From assembly GCF_003990975.1 (NCBI RefSeq), contig NZ_RZJR01000004.1, positions 268,625-332,624 on the forward strand: 64,000 nucleotides of DNA. Reading direction: 5' to 3'. This document shows, piece by piece, positions 27,137 through 35,491 of this stretch. The position numbers and the translations under genes were made by a program. The notes beneath the pieces were generated by a model that worked only from the letters and a program-made list of their open reading frames with translations, was not told the DNA's origin and did no database searches. Source of the stretch: Cohnella sp. AR92. GTDB taxonomy: Bacteria > Bacillota > Bacilli > Paenibacillales > Paenibacillaceae. Positions within the stretch are counted from its first letter, which is position 1; each line of letters opens with the position of its first letter.

Positions 27137-28360
27137 GTGACGTTGCATTTCGGATCGCTCTATTGGCCTTCCACAAGGCCGGATAGCCCCGCTTACTCTC
27201 CGTTGCTTGAACCCGTTCGCTGCGATGCGCTTGTCGTCGGAGGGGGGATGACGGGGATCGCTTGCGGCTACACGCTGGCGAGAAGCGGCATCGATACGGT
27301 CCTGATCGAACAGAGCTCGATCTGTTCCGGGAGCACCTCGGCCAACACCGGGATCTTGCAATATTCGAACGACATCATGCTGTCCGACCTGGCGGACCAG
27401 ATCGGCGAGTACGATGCCGCGGAATTCTACCGAGCCTGCAAATCGGCCGTGGAACAGCTCGTGCAGGTGGCGGCAGGTTTACCCCGCGACGTGGACGTTA
27501 AACGCCGCAACAGCTTCTACTATGCGAGCAACGATAGAGATCTGATCGCCTTGGAGAAAGAATTCGAGATGCTGAGCCGCCATGGATTCGGCGTGGAGTG
27601 GTGGGATGCGGAACGAATCGGGAGCGCCTTTCCTTTCCGCAAGAGCGGAGCCATCGTAACGCACGGAGATGCGGAATTGAATCCGTATCGTTTCGTTTCG
27701 ACTCTCGCGGAATCCGCCGTCCAAGCCGGCCTTCGCGTCTACGAGAAGACCAAGTTCCTGTCCGTCGACGGCCGCAAAGGCAGCTTTGTCGTCCGAACGA
27801 ATTCCGCCGAGATTCACGCGGAGCATGTCGTTTATGCCGTCGGATATACGCCGGAAGCGGCCGGCGGCAGCTGGATACGAGCAAAGTTAAATCGGTCGTA
27901 CGCTATGGTAACGAAACCGCTCGATTCGATTGAGGATTGGCCCCAAAGATTCATGCTGTGGGAGACGGCCCGGCCTTACCTTTACCTTCGGACGACGGCG
28001 GATAATCGGATCGTGATCGGAGGGCTGGACGAGAGCTTCCGCCAGCCCGTTCTAAGCGAATCGGAGGTCGAGCATCGATCTCTTCGTCTGCTGTCCGAGC
28101 TGAAGCTGCTTTTTCCGAATATGCGGGTCGAGAAAGAGTACGAATGGTGCGGTACGTTCGGGGAGTCCGCCGATAATCTGCCCTGGATCGGGGAAGATCC
28201 GTCGCGCCCAGGCCAATATTATGCTCTCGGCTACGGAGGCAACGGCACCATCTACAGCGCGATAGCCGCGCGTTTGATCCGAGACGACATCATGGGGATC
28301 AAGCATCCGATCTCTTCGATCGTCGCGCCGGATCGTAAAACAAAGGTACCCTCCGCTTAA
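27137..28360 (+). CDS. FAD-dependent oxidoreductase, DAO/OrdL family
   Basis: This 407-residue flavoenzyme has the dinucleotide-binding motif DALVVGGGMTGIACGYTLA followed by an acidic residue (LIEQSS). It also has the DAO-family STSANTGILQYSND segment and a C-terminal GYGGNGTIYSAIAARL. The GTG at 27137 has GGAGG seven bases upstream and gives a family-like start; the longer frame has no ribosome site. Substrates of this family are amines or amino acids; this one cannot be specified. Its position back to back with rsbV suggests stress control. Confidence 0.82.
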   Translation: MTLHFGSLYWPSTRPDSPAYSPLLEPVRCDALVVGGGMTGIACGYTLARSGIDTVLIEQSSICSGSTSANTGILQYSNDIMLSDLADQIGEYDAAEFYRACKSAVEQLVQVAAGLPRDVDVKRRNSFYYASNDRDLIALEKEFEMLSRHGFGVEWWDAERIGSAFPFRKSGAIVTHGDAELNPYRFVSTLAESAVQAGLRVYEKTKFLSVDGRKGSFVVRTNSAEIHAEHVVYAVGYTPEAAGGSWIRAKLNRSYAMVTKPLDSIEDWPQRFMLWETARPYLYLRTTADNRIVIGGLDESFRQPVLSESEVEHRSLRLLSELKLLFPNMRVEKEYEWCGTFGESADNLPWIGEDPSRPGQYYALGYGGNGTIYSAIAARLIRDDIMGIKHPISSIVAPDRKTKVPSA

Positions 28361-28363
28361 GGA

Positions 28364-28420
28364 GCCAAAGCGAAAACCGCTCTCCATCCGTCGAGGAGAG
28401 CGGTTTTCGCTTTGGCGTTT
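28364..28420. terminator. Bidirectional terminator
   Basis: GCCAAAGCGAAAACCGCTCTCC pairs perfectly with its complement across a 9-base loop. T and A runs allow it to serve both the FAD oxidoreductase and the converging stress gene, whose stop codon overlaps its edge. Confidence 0.9.
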
Positions 28421-28910
28421 ACTGCACCACGTCGGAGGCGCCGAAGCTGCGCATAAGGCGAGCGGCTTCCTCCAAGGAAGCGACGTCCGCAAGCAGCAGC
28501 AGCTTCCCTTCTTCGACCGACGGCGCGCAGGTTCGGGCGGCGGAGCTGGAAAGCCCGAGCCTCACAAGCCCTTCGGTCGTGCTGACCTCATCCGACTCCG
28601 ATAACGCGTATGCCGCAAAAGCCGCGGCTTGCCCGTTCACTCCCGCACCTTGAACGGAGTTCAAATAAGCAACCGCGGGAATCTCCCGGTCCTCGTCCGG
28701 CCAGAAAGCGCCATTCGACTCATCCGCTGCGGCTTGGAGGCCGGCCACCCCTTCCAGAGGGATCTCATCCTGCGAGGATAGGAGCGGCGCGTTCTCTTCG
28801 TTATCGACAACCGCGATTAGAGAGCGGCTCTCTCCGGCGAGGGCCCTCAACTCTCTGGCGGCGTCCAATACTTGCTGTTCGCGTTCGAATATTCCGATCG
28901 TCCACGTCAT
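28419..28910 (-). CDS. Small acidic stress protein (general stress protein 17M/YflT-like)
   Basis: This 163-residue acidic protein begins MTWTIGIFEREQQVLDAARE, which resembles the opening of GSP17M/YflT-type stress proteins, in which a short beta strand precedes a helix. The rest (GQAAAFAAYALSESDEV, LLLADVASLEEAARLMRSFG) repeats a strand-helix pattern. The ATG at 28910 follows GAGGTGG. A SigB-type promoter lies upstream. The family assignment is tentative; membership in the SigB regulon is better supported. Confidence 0.65.
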   Translation of the reverse strand: MTWTIGIFEREQQVLDAARELRALAGESRSLIAVVDNEENAPLLSSQDEIPLEGVAGLQAAADESNGAFWPDEDREIPAVAYLNSVQGAGVNGQAAAFAAYALSESDEVSTTEGLVRLGLSSSAARTCAPSVEEGKLLLLADVASLEEAARLMRSFGASDVVQ

Positions 28911-28968
28911 CAAGACCACCTCCCGAGGAATCCGGCGACGGACGAACCGTTGCCCTTCATCCTTAGAT

Positions 28969-28993
28969 ATACCCTTGTGCGGCTCGTTTGAAC
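28969..28993 (-). promoter_or_regulatory. SigB-type promoter of the 28419-28910 stress gene
   Basis: On the minus strand GTTCAA and GGGTAT are 13 bases apart, about 60 bases before the start codon. Both hexamers are close to consensus. Confidence 0.8.
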
Positions 28994-29002
28994 CGAACGC
29001 CT

Positions 29003-29836
29003 TCAGCTTATTTTCCGATAGATCCGGTACTTCTCGCTCAACGCTTCGTATCGGGCTCCGTAGCTGGTGAATTCCAGAGATTCTTTGCCTCCCAGCACCA
29101 GGATTCCTCCCGGAGCCAGACTTTCGTGGAACAACCGATGAACCCTCTCCCGCAGGCTCGAATCGAAATAGATCATCACGTTCCGGCAGAAGATCATCTG
29201 GAACTCGTTAAAGGAACCGTCCGTCGCCAGGTTGTGCTCCGCAAAAACGATGCGCTTCTTCAAGCCAGCGGAGAGGCGGAGGCCATCCTCGTCCTCTTCG
29301 CAATGGCTTCTAAGTTCCGACTTTCCTCCCGCTTCCCTGTAGTTCGATTCGTACAGCGGCACACGGTCGCGGGAAAGCCGCCCTCCTCTCGCCCGATCGA
29401 GCGCGGCGCGATTAATATCGGTCGCGTAGATTCGGGATCGCTCCAGCATCTTCTCTTCCTCAAGCCAGATGGCGGAAGAGTACGCTTCTTCTCCCGTGGC
29501 GCATCCGGCATGCCAGATACGGAGGAATGCGGTTTCTCTCAGCTCCGTCGCGAGATGTTCCCGGATCCAACGAAATACCTCCGGGTTGCGAAACAGCTCC
29601 GTTACCGAAATAACGAGGTCCGCCAGCAGCCGGTCGAACGCCTCCCGGTCATGCAGGATAAGACTTTGCAGGGAGGAGATCGTATTTATGTTCTCCAGCA
29701 TGACGCGACGGCGGATTCTTCTTCGGATCGACGGATAGGCGTATTCGCGAAAATCATATCCGTACTTGCGATAAACGGCTTCGAGAAGGAGTTCGATCTC
29801 CAATCGTTCCAGCTGTTGATCCTCGACGGGCAGCAT
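29003..29836 (-). CDS. rsbM: CheR-type methyltransferase, RsbM-like
   Basis: This 277-residue SAM-dependent methyltransferase has the CheR N-terminal helices (YGYDFREYAYPSIRRRI) and the SAM motif IWHAGCATGEEAYSSAI. It also has ATDINRAALDRARGG and the downstream FCRNVMIYFD. The ATG at 29836 has GGAGG five bases upstream; tandem ATGs that overlap the rsbK stop codon are alternatives. No chemoreceptor gene is near. It follows an RsbK-type kinase and an RsbY-type phosphatase, matching the Bacillus cereus set in which RsbM methylates RsbK to damp SigB signalling. The symbol rests on this context. Confidence 0.82.
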   Translation of the reverse strand: MLPVEDQQLERLEIELLLEAVYRKYGYDFREYAYPSIRRRIRRRVMLENINTISSLQSLILHDREAFDRLLADLVISVTELFRNPEVFRWIREHLATELRETAFLRIWHAGCATGEEAYSSAIWLEEEKMLERSRIYATDINRAALDRARGGRLSRDRVPLYESNYREAGGKSELRSHCEEDEDGLRLSAGLKKRIVFAEHNLATDGSFNEFQMIFCRNVMIYFDSSLRERVHRLFHESLAPGGILVLGGKESLEFTSYGARYEALSEKYRIYRKIS

Positions 29837-29847
29837 CCGTTCCTCCA

Positions 29848-32679
29848 TCATTGGGACAACCACACTTTCAGCAAAGAGAGCAGTTGATCGATCGAGACCG
29901 GCTTGGCCAAATAATCCGAAGCGCCCGCTTGCAGGCACTTGTCTCTCTCTCCCTTCATGGCTTTGGCGGTTAGGGCGATGATCGGCAAGGCCGTCCATTC
30001 GGCCTGGCCGCGAATCCTCTCGATCGCTTCGTAGCCGTCCATCTCCGGCATCATGATGTCCATCAGCACCAAGTCAATCGATCGGTTCGAATGCATCCGT
30101 TCCAGAGCCTCCTTGCCGTTCTCCGCGGAAAGCACGTTCATCCCATGGTGACTCAGAAGGCTCGTCAGGGAGAAGACGTTGCGTTCGTCATCGTCGACAA
30201 GCAGAATGGTCTTGCCTTCGTACGCGGGTATGCCATTAGCCTTCTTAATCGGCGTTGACTCCTCTAGCGTAACCGACTGCTCTTGGAAGGCGATCGACTT
30301 GCTTATCGGAAGGGGGGCGAACGGCTCCGCTCTCGCTTTCTCGGCTCTCTCCGGCAAGTAAAGCGTGAATTCGCTTCCGCTTCCGACCTCGCTGTCCAGC
30401 GTGATCCAGCCTCCGAGCAGACCGGCCAGCTCGCGGCTGATGGTCAGCCCAAGCCCCGTTCCGCCGAACTTGCGGCTGGTCGTTCCGTCCGCTTGGCGGA
30501 ACGCTTCGAATATAATCTCCCTCTTCTCCTCCGCGATGCCCAGACCGGTATCCTTCACGGAGAAGGCTAGATAGCTCCCATGCCGATCCTGGATCTCATC
30601 CTGACTTGCCGTGCGTACCGTCAGGGAGACGGAGCCTTTCGGGGTAAACTTCATGGCGTTCGAGAGCAGATTGCGCAGAACCTGCTTCAGCCTATGACCG
30701 TCCGTCTGGAGAGCGGCTGGGACGTCGTGCCCGATCTCTACCGAGAAAGCAATTCCCTTGTCCTCGGCGATCGATCGGAAGGCATGCTCCAGATCGACGG
30801 TAATGTCCTCCAGCGGCGTCGTCTCGTGCTGAATCTCCATCCGTCCGGCGTCCACTTTGGCGAGATCGAGAATCTCGTCGATCATCTTAAGAAGATCCTC
30901 CCCGGAAGAATGAATCGTCCTGACGAACTCGAGCTGCTTCTCGTTCAAGTTGCCTTCCGAATTGTCCTCGAGGAACTGCGAGAGAATGATCAGGCTGTTC
31001 AGCGGCGTTCTTAGCTCGTGCGACATATTGGCAAGAAACTCGGACTTGTACTGGGAGGCTCTGGCGAGCTCCGCCGTCTGGCGCTCGAGCTCGAGGTTCG
31101 CGGCCGCCACTTCGCGATTCCGGCGCGCCGTCTGGCGGATCTGCTCCTCCAATTCCATCGTCTTCGCCATCAATTCCTGATTCGTATTCTCGAGCTCCTC
31201 CGATTGCCTCTGAAGTCTCTCCTCGGACTTCTTGAGACGGGTCGCGTGGACTTCGAGCCGCTCGTTCGAATCGCGGAGCTCCTCCTGCTGGGAGATCAGC
31301 TCCTCGGATTGAACCTGCAGCTCTTCGGCCATCGCCTGCGACTCGCGAAGCAGCTCCTCAACCCGGTATCGGGATTGAATGTTCATCACGATATACGCGA
31401 ACTTCTCGGACAGCCGCTCGAGCAGCTCGCGCTCCAGATTGCCTATCGGCCTCAGGTAAGCGAGCTCCACCACGCCGACGGTCGTGCCGTCCGCCTCGAT
31501 CGGCTGAAGCACCAATTGAACGGGCGGAGCCTCGCCAAGGCCGGACCGGATCGGAACGTAGCCCGGGGGAAGCGGCTCCACCACCATCGGTTCATCCTTA
31601 AGCGCGCATTGGCCGACAAGCCCTTCGCCTAACGCAAACGTCCTCTCCCGTTCGTCGGCCGATTCAAGCTCATCAAGGGCGTAGCTCCCGTACTTCGTCA
31701 ATCTCTTGCCCGGGCTCCCGCCTTCCTCGATCAGATAGACGACGCTGTAAGCCGCCCCAAGCACTCCGGTAAACTCGTTCAGGAACGCTTGGGCGATGCT
31801 TCCGAGGCCCGAAACGTCCTTCAGCAGCTCGGTCGACTTCGCCATCTGGCCGTCGATCCAAGCTTGCTGAGCTTTCGATTCCGCGAATAACGCTTCTTTC
31901 TCGTTCTTCTCTTGGAGGTCATTGGCGATTTGTTGGAAAATTTTGCCCAATTGACCGAGCTCGTCCGTCGATTGAATCTCCAACCGTCCCAAGCTGCGAA
32001 GCCGGCCTTGAGAGAACTTCTTCGCCATCAACGAGAGCAGAGAGAAGCCTTTGGTGATAGTAGGCAGCACCCACATCATGACCCCTAGCCCGATGAACAG
32101 GCCGGCGACCGTCAATCCCGCGAACCAGCGGACGGCATCGCGGTACATCGCGCGAGAATCGCTCGTCTCCTGCTCCATCGCCTTCTGCTCGAAGGAGATC
32201 AAGGCGTTCAAGGAACCGACGGCGTTATCCTGCCGGGTTCTGCCCAGGCTCTTGAACAAATCCAGCGCTCCCTGCTTGTCTCCCTTCTCGATCAAAGCAA
32301 CGAAACGGTTCAAGAAGTCCTCGTAACGTCCGATATCCCGGTTGACTTGGTCTAGGCTCTGCCTCTCCTCCGGGTTTGCGACTCGGGCGAGAATGGAGGC
32401 CATCCGGACATCGAGGCTGTTCCCGATTTGCTTCAAGTCCTCCAGGCTGAGCAAGTCGGATTCCAGCACGCTGAGCAGAAGGTCGTTCACCGCGCCGCTT
32501 GCTTGATTCACGGTACCTCTGAGGTCGATAACCTCCTTGACCGTCACGAACCTAGTATCGTAGAGGTTGTCCATCCTCTCATTCATGCGGCTCATTCTGT
32601 CGTAACCGAAGGAGGTGATGCCGACGAGCAGGACCATTAGGATAATGAAGCCGATTAGCAGCTTCGTCTTGATTCTCAT
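29848..32679 (-). CDS. rsbK: Hybrid sensor histidine kinase, RsbK-like
   Basis: This 943-residue protein has a helix at residues 7-25 and an extracellular four-helix bundle to about residue 180. A second helix is near 186-205, HAMP follows to about 265, and a GAF-like domain spans 285-430. A long coiled coil (435-545) leads to HisKA with phospho-acceptor His554 (NMSHELRTPL). The ATPase domain reads VLRNLLSNAMKFT and KFGGTGLGLTIS. The C-terminal receiver has Asp874 (LVLMDIMMPEMDG) and Lys926. The layout matches RsbK of the Bacillus cereus SigB pathway. It overlaps rsbY by four bases. Confidence 0.87.
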   Translation of the reverse strand: MRIKTKLLIGFIILMVLLVGITSFGYDRMSRMNERMDNLYDTRFVTVKEVIDLRGTVNQASGAVNDLLLSVLESDLLSLEDLKQIGNSLDVRMASILARVANPEERQSLDQVNRDIGRYEDFLNRFVALIEKGDKQGALDLFKSLGRTRQDNAVGSLNALISFEQKAMEQETSDSRAMYRDAVRWFAGLTVAGLFIGLGVMMWVLPTITKGFSLLSLMAKKFSQGRLRSLGRLEIQSTDELGQLGKIFQQIANDLQEKNEKEALFAESKAQQAWIDGQMAKSTELLKDVSGLGSIAQAFLNEFTGVLGAAYSVVYLIEEGGSPGKRLTKYGSYALDELESADERERTFALGEGLVGQCALKDEPMVVEPLPPGYVPIRSGLGEAPPVQLVLQPIEADGTTVGVVELAYLRPIGNLERELLERLSEKFAYIVMNIQSRYRVEELLRESQAMAEELQVQSEELISQQEELRDSNERLEVHATRLKKSEERLQRQSEELENTNQELMAKTMELEEQIRQTARRNREVAAANLELERQTAELARASQYKSEFLANMSHELRTPLNSLIILSQFLEDNSEGNLNEKQLEFVRTIHSSGEDLLKMIDEILDLAKVDAGRMEIQHETTPLEDITVDLEHAFRSIAEDKGIAFSVEIGHDVPAALQTDGHRLKQVLRNLLSNAMKFTPKGSVSLTVRTASQDEIQDRHGSYLAFSVKDTGLGIAEEKREIIFEAFRQADGTTSRKFGGTGLGLTISRELAGLLGGWITLDSEVGSGSEFTLYLPERAEKARAEPFAPLPISKSIAFQEQSVTLEESTPIKKANGIPAYEGKTILLVDDDERNVFSLTSLLSHHGMNVLSAENGKEALERMHSNRSIDLVLMDIMMPEMDGYEAIERIRGQAEWTALPIIALTAKAMKGERDKCLQAGASDYLAKPVSIDQLLSLLKVWLSQ

Positions 32680-33827
32680 TGCCGTTCCCTCCCGCGCACT
32701 TCAAGCCGAATCAGGCAGCGGTCGTCCGAATGGCGATCGAAGGAGTCTTGTTCGAGCAGCCGCTCCAAGCGCTCTTCGTCTCCCCCGACATGGGCCAGCG
32801 TGCGGGCAAGCGCTGCCGACTTCTCCTCCAGATCGCCGGGGAACAAGTCCAGCAAGCCGTCCGTGTACAAGTGCACGGCATCGCCGGGCTCCAGCGTCAC
32901 CGTATGGGTCGCCATCTCCAAGGAATCGAACAAGCCGACCGGCGGCGAGCTGGACGGCATGGCTACCGCCGCTCCCGTCCTTCCGCGGATCAGCAATCCC
33001 GGCGGATGCCCGGCATTCACATACTCGAGGACGCCGTGCTCCAGATCGATCCACATGCAGATCCCCGTGCAATAATAGTGCACCAGCTCGTTCTCGTAAT
33101 CGAGCTGAAGCAGCCTGCTGTTCAGCTCCTGCATGATCCGCTTCGGGGTTACGTGCGTCCTCATCGCTTCCTTGAGAACGGAAGCGGAGAACATGCTCAC
33201 CAGCGAGGAGGAGATGCCGTGGCCCATCGCGTCGATCACCGCAACGAGAATCCGATTGCGGTCGAAAGCATGCCAAGCATAAAGGTCCCCGGCCAGCTCT
33301 TCGGAGGCCCTGAAATAGGCTCGAATGCGGTATCGGTCCTCTTCAATGGCGGCGGGCAGCACGGCTTGCTGCACCTGCCTCGCCAGCTCCAGCTCTTCTC
33401 TTACGCGTTGATCGCGTTCCTTGTGCCAGTCGAGCTCCTTCTTCAGCCGAAGAGCCGAGCGGATGCGGGCAAGCAGCTCCACCTTGTTGATCGGCTTCGT
33501 CACGTAATCGGTCGCCCCGGCATCCAGCGCCTCCGCAAGCTTGCGCGAATCGCCGATCGCCGTGACGATGATGACCGGAATATCCCTGAAGCGGTCATCC
33601 TGCTGAAGCATGCGGCACGCCTCCATTCCGTCGATCTCGGGCATCATGAGATCGAGGAGGATAAGGTCCACGGCCATGCGATCCGCCAGCCTCGTCGGAG
33701 AGTTCAACAAGGCGAACATCTCCTTGGCGGAATGGACGGCGAGAACGGAATCATAACCCGAACGCCTCAGCATCTCTTGCACGACCATCACATTCATCGG
33801 ATTATCGTCGACTACCAATATATTCAC
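32676..33827 (-). CDS. rsbY: Response regulator with PP2C phosphatase output, RsbY-like
   Basis: This 383-residue protein has a receiver domain (NILVVDDNPMNV, acceptor Asp in LILLDLMMPEIDG, Lys in VTKPINK). A helical linker (ELARQVQQAVLP) leads to a PP2C/SpoIIE-type phosphatase (ELAGDLYAWHAF, AVIDAMGHG, YVNAGHPPGLLI, LYTDGLLDLF, SDDRCLIRL) with its metal-binding aspartates. It should dephosphorylate RsbV when phosphorylated by RsbK. The GTG at 33827 is the likely start, although GGAAGGAG is 12 bases away, which is a long spacing. It overlaps rsbK by four bases. Confidence 0.88.
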   Translation of the reverse strand: MNILVVDDNPMNVMVVQEMLRRSGYDSVLAVHSAKEMFALLNSPTRLADRMAVDLILLDLMMPEIDGMEACRMLQQDDRFRDIPVIIVTAIGDSRKLAEALDAGATDYVTKPINKVELLARIRSALRLKKELDWHKERDQRVREELELARQVQQAVLPAAIEEDRYRIRAYFRASEELAGDLYAWHAFDRNRILVAVIDAMGHGISSSLVSMFSASVLKEAMRTHVTPKRIMQELNSRLLQLDYENELVHYYCTGICMWIDLEHGVLEYVNAGHPPGLLIRGRTGAAVAMPSSSPPVGLFDSLEMATHTVTLEPGDAVHLYTDGLLDLFPGDLEEKSAALARTLAHVGGDEERLERLLEQDSFDRHSDDRCLIRLEVRGRERQ

Positions 33828-33892
33828 GGAATAAGATCGCTCCTTCCTAAGCCGTTCCAACTCTATCCTACCAAAGCGCAAACGGCATACGG

Positions 33893-33929
33893 AAGCAAGG
33901 AATGAGGCTTCCGCCGTCATTCCTTGCTT
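33893..33929. terminator. Perfect 13-bp hairpin upstream of rsbY
   Basis: AAGCAAGGAATGA and TCATTCCTTGCTT pair around an 11-base loop. On the minus strand it lies after the YflT-like gene and before rsbY. The T run after it is poor, so it may be a weak terminator, attenuator or protein site. Confidence 0.55.
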
Positions 33930-33962
33930 TCGTACGCCTTCGGGCTCCTTCCTCTGCCGGCC

Positions 33963-34286
33963 TTATTTGCGGGCGAGCACGAGCACCTTGCCTCGATCCA
34001 GTTCGGCTTCATAGGTTAGCGCTTCTCCCTTGGTCAGCCCCATCGCTTCGATCTTGCCGCGAAGCTCGTCTCCGCGGTTGCGGAAGAAATTCGCGACCGT
34101 TTGAAGTACTCCTTCCTCTGCCGGGCCTATCGTATTCACGCGAGCCGCGTCCGCCAGCCTCTCGGTTCGATCCGGCTCATGCGCCAGAACGTAGATGTCG
34201 TCGCCTTCGTACCCTTGGGCTCTGAGGTTCTGCACCGTTTGGAACGCCTCAAGCCCGTTCTCTACCAGCTTCGTGTAGGATTGCAT
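33963..34286 (-). CDS. YflT/GSP17M-domain general stress protein
   Basis: This 107-residue protein starts MQSYTKLVENGLEAFQTVQN and LRAQGYEGDDIYVLAHEPDR, the recognisable YflT-type N-terminal domain. A C-terminal strand follows (LTYEAELDRGKVLVLARK). YflT in Bacillus is a SigB-dependent, heat-induced protein of unknown biochemistry. The start follows AAGGAGGAG. A good SigB-type promoter lies 47 bases upstream. It precedes the rsbYKM operon. Confidence 0.83.
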   Translation of the reverse strand: MQSYTKLVENGLEAFQTVQNLRAQGYEGDDIYVLAHEPDRTERLADAARVNTIGPAEEGVLQTVANFFRNRGDELRGKIEAMGLTKGEALTYEAELDRGKVLVLARK

Positions 34287-34332
34287 AAAGATCTCCTCCT
34301 TCTTGTCGTTGGCAGCGTGTTACGCTCTTTAT

Positions 34333-34357
34333 TTACCCCGCTTGCGGGAATCGAAAC
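34333..34357 (-). promoter_or_regulatory. SigB-type promoter of the YflT-like gene
   Basis: On the minus strand GTTTCG and GGGTAA are separated by exactly 13 bases. The site lies just 3' of the DUF948-type gene, giving the YflT-like gene its own stress start. Confidence 0.82.
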
Positions 34358-34364
34358 ACCTTCC

Positions 34365-34829
34365 TTAGGTCTCGGAACTCGACATTCTGCCGGAGGAAGC
34401 CTCCCGTTGGGAAGACTTGAAGCCGCTTCGTACGACCCCCGCCAGCCTAATGCCGGCCTGTATCCACTTCGTCCAGCTATCCTCCTGCACCTGTTCCTTA
34501 ACGGCTCTGGACAGCTGCCCGGTGATCTCCTTCGCGGTATGGGCGGTCTCCTGAATCGTCGCTCCCGCGTCCCGGGCCGCTTCGAACAGAGCGTCCGCGG
34601 CGTGCAGCTTATCCTTCACGTTTAGGGAGATCTCGTTCACGTTCGCCGTCAGCTCCTCCACCTTGCCGCGAATGGATTCTACCTTATCGTTCGCTTCTCC
34701 GATGGCGGTCCGAAGCCGCTCCAGCGTCCGCCTCGCGCTGGTCAAAGTCCGAACGATAAAGACGCACAAGACGGAGAAGCTGATCGCGGCTATTAGGGCG
34801 CTCCCTCCATAGATCAGTTGCTCGTTCAT
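34365..34829 (-). CDS. DUF948-type membrane-anchored stress protein
   Basis: This 154-residue protein has one N-terminal helix (LIAAISFSVLCVFIVRTL) followed by a long heptad-like coiled coil (RRTLERLRTAIGEAN, VEELTANVNEISLNVKD). It resembles the DUF948/YtxG group, found in the Bacillus ytxGHJ stress operon beside YtxH. The ATG at 34829 has GGAGGAGG upstream. A SigB-type promoter lies before it. A YtxH-domain gene is elsewhere in this island, at 22.8 kb. Confidence 0.78.
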   Translation of the reverse strand: MNEQLIYGGSALIAAISFSVLCVFIVRTLTSARRTLERLRTAIGEANDKVESIRGKVEELTANVNEISLNVKDKLHAADALFEAARDAGATIQETAHTAKEITGQLSRAVKEQVQEDSWTKWIQAGIRLAGVVRSGFKSSQREASSGRMSSSET

Positions 34830-34867
34830 CGGTACCTCCTCCTTCTTCCTATTTCTCTCGAAGTACC

Positions 34868-34893
34868 TTACCCGCTGCCGCTCTCGCCGAAAC
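34868..34893 (-). promoter_or_regulatory. SigB-type promoter of the DUF948-type gene
   Basis: On the minus strand GTTTCG and GGGTAA are 14 bases apart, about 40 bases before the start codon. Confidence 0.82.
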
Positions 34894-35056
34894 GGCAACC
34901 ATACCAAAAATACGCCATCCCCCTTCTGGCCGGAGGGGAATGACGTTGCAAGGACTCGGCTTCTATTCAGCGAACGAGCTTCAGCAGCTCCCCTGAGACC
35001 GTCTCTGTCCGGAATGGCACAGCTAAGCGAGGAGTCTTATTCGTTGTTTGCATGGG

Positions 35057-35081
35057 GTTCAATCCGGCATGAAAAGGGTAA
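35057..35081 (+). promoter_or_regulatory. Rightward SigB-type promoter without an adjacent sense gene
   Basis: GTTCAA and GGGTAA are separated by exactly 13 bases on the plus strand. The first convincing plus-strand gene starts at 35703, 620 bases away, and the transcript would run antisense through the membrane gene at 35162-35491. The rest of the 34830-35161 gap shows no other feature. Confidence 0.65.
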
Positions 35082-35161
35082 GTCTAAAGCAAGCGTACTT
35101 GAATAAACAGGTGCCCTGCCGTGCACTGCGGTAGCGGACAAACAAATCGGAATAAGCCGGA

Positions 35162-35491
35162 TCAGGGGATGCAGTTGGATTGGAATTGAAGCGGATTGAG
35201 GAACAAGCGTTTCAAACGCAGGGGAATCGCCGAGCGGCGGTAAAGCTGCGGGACGGGGGATACGAGGGACAAGCGCCGCGACATCACGAAGGCAAACAGC
35301 AGCAGAAGCAGCAAAGAGTTAAGCAGCTTGAACTTGGACGAAAAAGAATACGGCTGGCCGAGCGAGGAATTGGACAGCATCAGCTGACCTACCGTAACCC
35401 GGCTGCTCTCGGCCGTATTCGCTTCCGACTCCGATATCGGGACAAAGACAAGGGACGTGAACAGCGAGACGAGCATCAGCATCCAATTCAT
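35162..35491 (-). CDS. Small membrane protein, unknown
   Basis: This 109-residue protein has an N-terminal hydrophobic segment (MNWMLMLVSLFTSLVFVPIS), a short serine-rich loop and a second helix (LLNSLLLLLLFAFVM). A basic tail follows, so both ends would be positioned by positive charge. I do not recognise the family. A strong GGAGGAAGGG site eight bases before the ATG supports translation. A SigB-type promoter on the other strand would transcribe across it. Confidence 0.55.
   Translation of the reverse strand: MNWMLMLVSLFTSLVFVPISESEANTAESSRVTVGQLMLSNSSLGQPYSFSSKFKLLNSLLLLLLFAFVMSRRLSLVSPVPQLYRRSAIPLRLKRLFLNPLQFQSNCIP

Noticed and set aside
29003-29836. Chemotaxis CheR
   Set aside because: No chemoreceptor, cheB, cheA or cheW is present, and the gene is coupled to an RsbK-type kinase.
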